This document shows positions 13,937-15,666 of a DNA stretch of 15,666 nucleotides, piece by piece. The stretch comes from Pseudomonadota bacterium (lineage in GTDB: Bacteria; Pseudomonadota; Gammaproteobacteria; Steroidobacterales; Steroidobacteraceae). Within the stretch, counting starts at the first letter, position 1; every line of letters begins with the position of its first letter. A program made the position numbers and the translations under genes. The notes below the pieces were generated by a model, which was given only the letters and a program-made list of their open reading frames with translations, was not told the DNA's origin and searched no databases. Location of the stretch: assembly GCA_021817875.1 (NCBI GenBank), contig JAKAFQ010000032.1, positions 1-15,666 of the forward strand, in the 5' to 3' direction.

Positions 13937-15666
13937 GGAAGGCGCTGTCGGGGTTTGGTGCGGTGGCATTGAGCTGAGCGGCGCGCTCGAAGTTGCGCTC
14001 CAGCTGCTGCTTGCCGGAAAGGTACTGCTGCGGCCACCACTGTGCCAGGTAGCCCTGTCGGGCCGCCGCCTCCAGGGTCCAGGCGGGGTTGGCGAGGTGC
14101 GGGCGGGCCAGTGCGCACAGGTCGGCCCGTCCGGCGGCGATGATGGAATTGACGTGGTCGGGCTCGTAGATATTGCCCACCGCGAGGGTGGCGATGCCGA
14201 TCTCGTTGCGCACGGCATCGGCAAACGGGGTCTGCCACATCCGCCCGTAGACCGGCTGCTGCCAGGGAACGGTCTGGCCGGTGGACACGTCGATCAGATC
14301 GACGCCGGCATCCTTGAAGGCGCCGGCGATCAGCAGCAGATCCGCGCCCGAGAGCCCCCCATCGGCCCAGTCGGTGGCCGAGATGCGCACCGACAGCGGC
14401 TTCTCGGCCGGCCAGGCCGCGCGCACCGCGCTGAGGACCTCGAGCGGGAAGCGCAGCCGGCCCCGCACGTCGCCGCCGAACGCGTCCGCGCGTCGATTGG
14501 TGAGCGGGGAGAGGAAGGACGCCAGCAGGTACCCGTGCGCCATGTGCAGCTCGAGCATGTCAAAGCCGGCAGCCACGGCCAGGCGGGTGGAGCGTACGAA
14601 CGCCTCGCGCACCTGCTCCATGTCCGCGCGCGTCATCTCGCGCGGCGTGGCGCTGATCCCCTCCAGGTAAGGCAGGGCGGAGGGGGCGAGCAGCGGCCAG
14701 TTGCCCGAGGGCAGTGGCCGGTCCATCTCCTGCCAGCCGAGCTGGGTGGAGCCCTTGCGCCCGGCGTGTCCGAGCTGCAGGCAGATCCTGGCCGGCGAGC
14801 GGCTATGCACGAAGTCGACGATCCTGCCCCAGGCCTCGCGCTGCGTCTCGTTCCACAGACCCGTGCAGCCCGGGGAGATGCGTCCCTCGGGGCCGACGCA
14901 GGTCATCTCCGTGTACACCAGGCCCGCCCCGCCGAGGGCGCGCTCGCCGTAGTGCACCAGGTGCCACTCGTCGGGAACTCCGTCGGTGGCCGAGTACTGC
15001 GCCATCGGGGAGACCACCACGCGGTTGGCGAGCTGCATCTGCCGCAGCCTGAACGGCAGAAACATCGGCGGGCGGGCTTCGCCGAGGCCGCTTCGGCCGG
15101 CGAGCCAGCGCTCGTAGCGCGCGACGAACTGCGGGTCGCGGGCCTTGAGATTCTCGTGCCCGATGCGCTGGCTGCCGGTGAGCAGACTGTAAGCGAACTG
15201 CTCCGGGGGCAGGTGCGCGTAGCGCTCGACGTTCTCGAACCACTCCATGCGGTTGCGGGCCGGGTTCTGGATCTTCAGCGCCTCGACGCTGCGTTCCGCG
15301 TGATAGGCCTGCAGGGCCTGCTCAAGGCCCTGGCCGGCCGCCACGTGGCGGGTCAGGCAGATGGCATCCTCCATGGCGAGCTTCGTGCCCGAGCCGATCG
15401 AAAAGTGCGCCGTATGGGCCGCATCGCCGATCAGCACCAGCTTGCCGTGGTGCCAGCGGCGGCAGTTGACGCGGTTGAAGTTCAGCCAGGCCGAGCCGCG
15501 CAGGTGTCCGGCGTTGCTCTGCAGGCGGTGGCCCCCCAGATGGCCCCCGAAGAGCCCTTCGCAAAAGGCGATCGACTCGGCGGTGTCGCACCGGTCCAGG
15601 CCGTGCGCCTTCCAGACTTCCTCGGGGGTCTCCACGATCACCGTGGACAGCTCGTCGCTGAACTGG
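13929..15666 (-). CDS. FAD monooxygenase-OYE reductase fusion (2-aminobenzoyl-CoA monooxygenase/reductase-like), partial
   Basis: About 578 C-terminal residues are visible; the frame is open to the right edge, and about 190-200 N-terminal residues with the first FAD-binding motif are outside. The first part is a class A FAD hydroxylase (salicylate/4-hydroxybenzoate hydroxylase type) with [22 protein letters not shown] at about 15428-15363. An OYE domain follows from about 15065 to 13975, with [30 protein letters not shown], the active-site segment [15 protein letters not shown], and the usual barrel end. In Azoarcus this fusion hydroxylates and then reduces 2-aminobenzoyl-CoA to a non-aromatic oxo-cyclohexene CoA ester; homologues are often annotated as salicylyl-CoA 5-hydroxylase/oxidoreductase. 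Both domains keep their motifs. It is the first visible gene of the operon and overlaps the SDR gene by 8 bp. The RidA, dehydrogenase and crotonase neighbours favour the aminobenzoyl-CoA reading. Confidence 0.9.
   Translation of the reverse strand, partial: QFSDELSTVIVETPEEVWKAHGLDRCDTAESIAFCEGLFGGHLGGHRLQSNAGHLRGSAWLNFNRVNCRRWHHGKLVLIGDAAHTAHFSIGSGTKLAMEDAICLTRHVAAGQGLEQALQAYHAERSVEALKIQNPARNRMEWFENVERYAHLPPEQFAYSLLTGSQRIGHENLKARDPQFVARYERWLAGRSGLGEARPPMFLPFRLRQMQLANRVVVSPMAQYSATDGVPDEWHLVHYGERALGGAGLVYTEMTCVGPEGRISPGCTGLWNETQREAWGRIVDFVHSRSPARICLQLGHAGRKGSTQLGWQEMDRPLPSGNWPLLAPSALPYLEGISATPREMTRADMEQVREAFVRSTRLAVAAGFDMLELHMAHGYLLASFLSPLTNRRADAFGGDVRGRLRFPLEVLSAVRAAWPAEKPLSVRISATDWADGGLSGADLLLIAGAFKDAGVDLIDVSTGQTVPWQQPVYGRMWQTPFADAVRNEIGIATLAVGNIYEPDHVNSIIAAGRADLCALARPHLANPAWTLEAAARQGYLAQWWPQQYLSGKQQLERNFERAAQLNATAPNPDSAFHD

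Noticed and set aside
13151..14224. A 357-codon version of the SDR
   Set aside because: The first 96 residues overlap the OYE domain of the monooxygenase-reductase in a different frame and do not resemble an SDR; the fold begins at ATG 13936.
1..15666. CRISPR array, insertion sequence, integrase or phage system
   Set aside because: No regularly spaced direct repeats, transposase, integrase or tRNA-linked attachment site was seen on either strand.

Overview
The window is GC-rich DNA that looks like a soil or water member of the Pseudomonadota. The evidence is indirect: codons rich in G/C at third positions, aerobic aromatic catabolism through CoA thioesters, an NnrS protein, GntR and MarR regulators, and tightly overlapping operons. 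I cannot name a genus. GC was judged by eye, not computed.

Left part (1-7062). An acyl-CoA ligase reads out of the left edge on the minus strand. It diverges from hyuA-hyuB on the plus strand, which encode the two subunits of an ATP-dependent hydantoinase/oxoprolinase-type enzyme. Facing hyuB is a minus-strand pair, a VOC (methylmalonyl-CoA epimerase-like) protein overlapping an NnrS membrane protein. Upstream of that pair lies a GntR/FCD regulator, also on the minus strand. Palindromes containing TGTA/TACA cores occur before hyuA, before the VOC gene and in the region before gntR, so GntR may control this neighbourhood. The region upstream of gntR also has a good minus-strand promoter match, an AT-rich island and a possible 64-residue zinc-ribbon protein.

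Middle part (7314-8419). A hotdog (4-hydroxybenzoyl-CoA type) thioesterase lies on the minus strand. A stand-alone Lrp/AsnC ligand-binding (RAM) domain protein lies on the plus strand, preceded by a hairpin and a 13-bp perfect dyad.

Right part (8560-15666, all minus strand). This is a catabolic operon, read from the right edge leftwards. The first gene is a large flavoprotein fusing a salicylate-hydroxylase-type FAD monooxygenase to an old-yellow-enzyme (OYE) reductase. It is followed by an SDR dehydrogenase, a MarR regulator, an enoyl-CoA hydratase/isomerase family protein, an acyl-CoA dehydrogenase, a RidA-family protein and a second, divergent OYE. Most junctions overlap or nearly touch. 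The fusion has the layout of 2-aminobenzoyl-CoA monooxygenase/reductase, or of proteins annotated as salicylyl-CoA 5-hydroxylase/oxidoreductase. Together with the beta-oxidation-type enzymes and a RidA (enamine-handling) protein, this best fits aerobic, CoA-dependent degradation of 2-aminobenzoate (anthranilate). The CoA ligase that would start the pathway is not seen and may lie beyond the right edge.

Several enzymes lack expected active-site residues: RidA, the hydratase, the VOC protein, the second OYE and the FCD domain of GntR. These are the most interesting leads in an otherwise recognisable region. I saw no rRNA, tRNA, CRISPR array, insertion sequence or phage gene.
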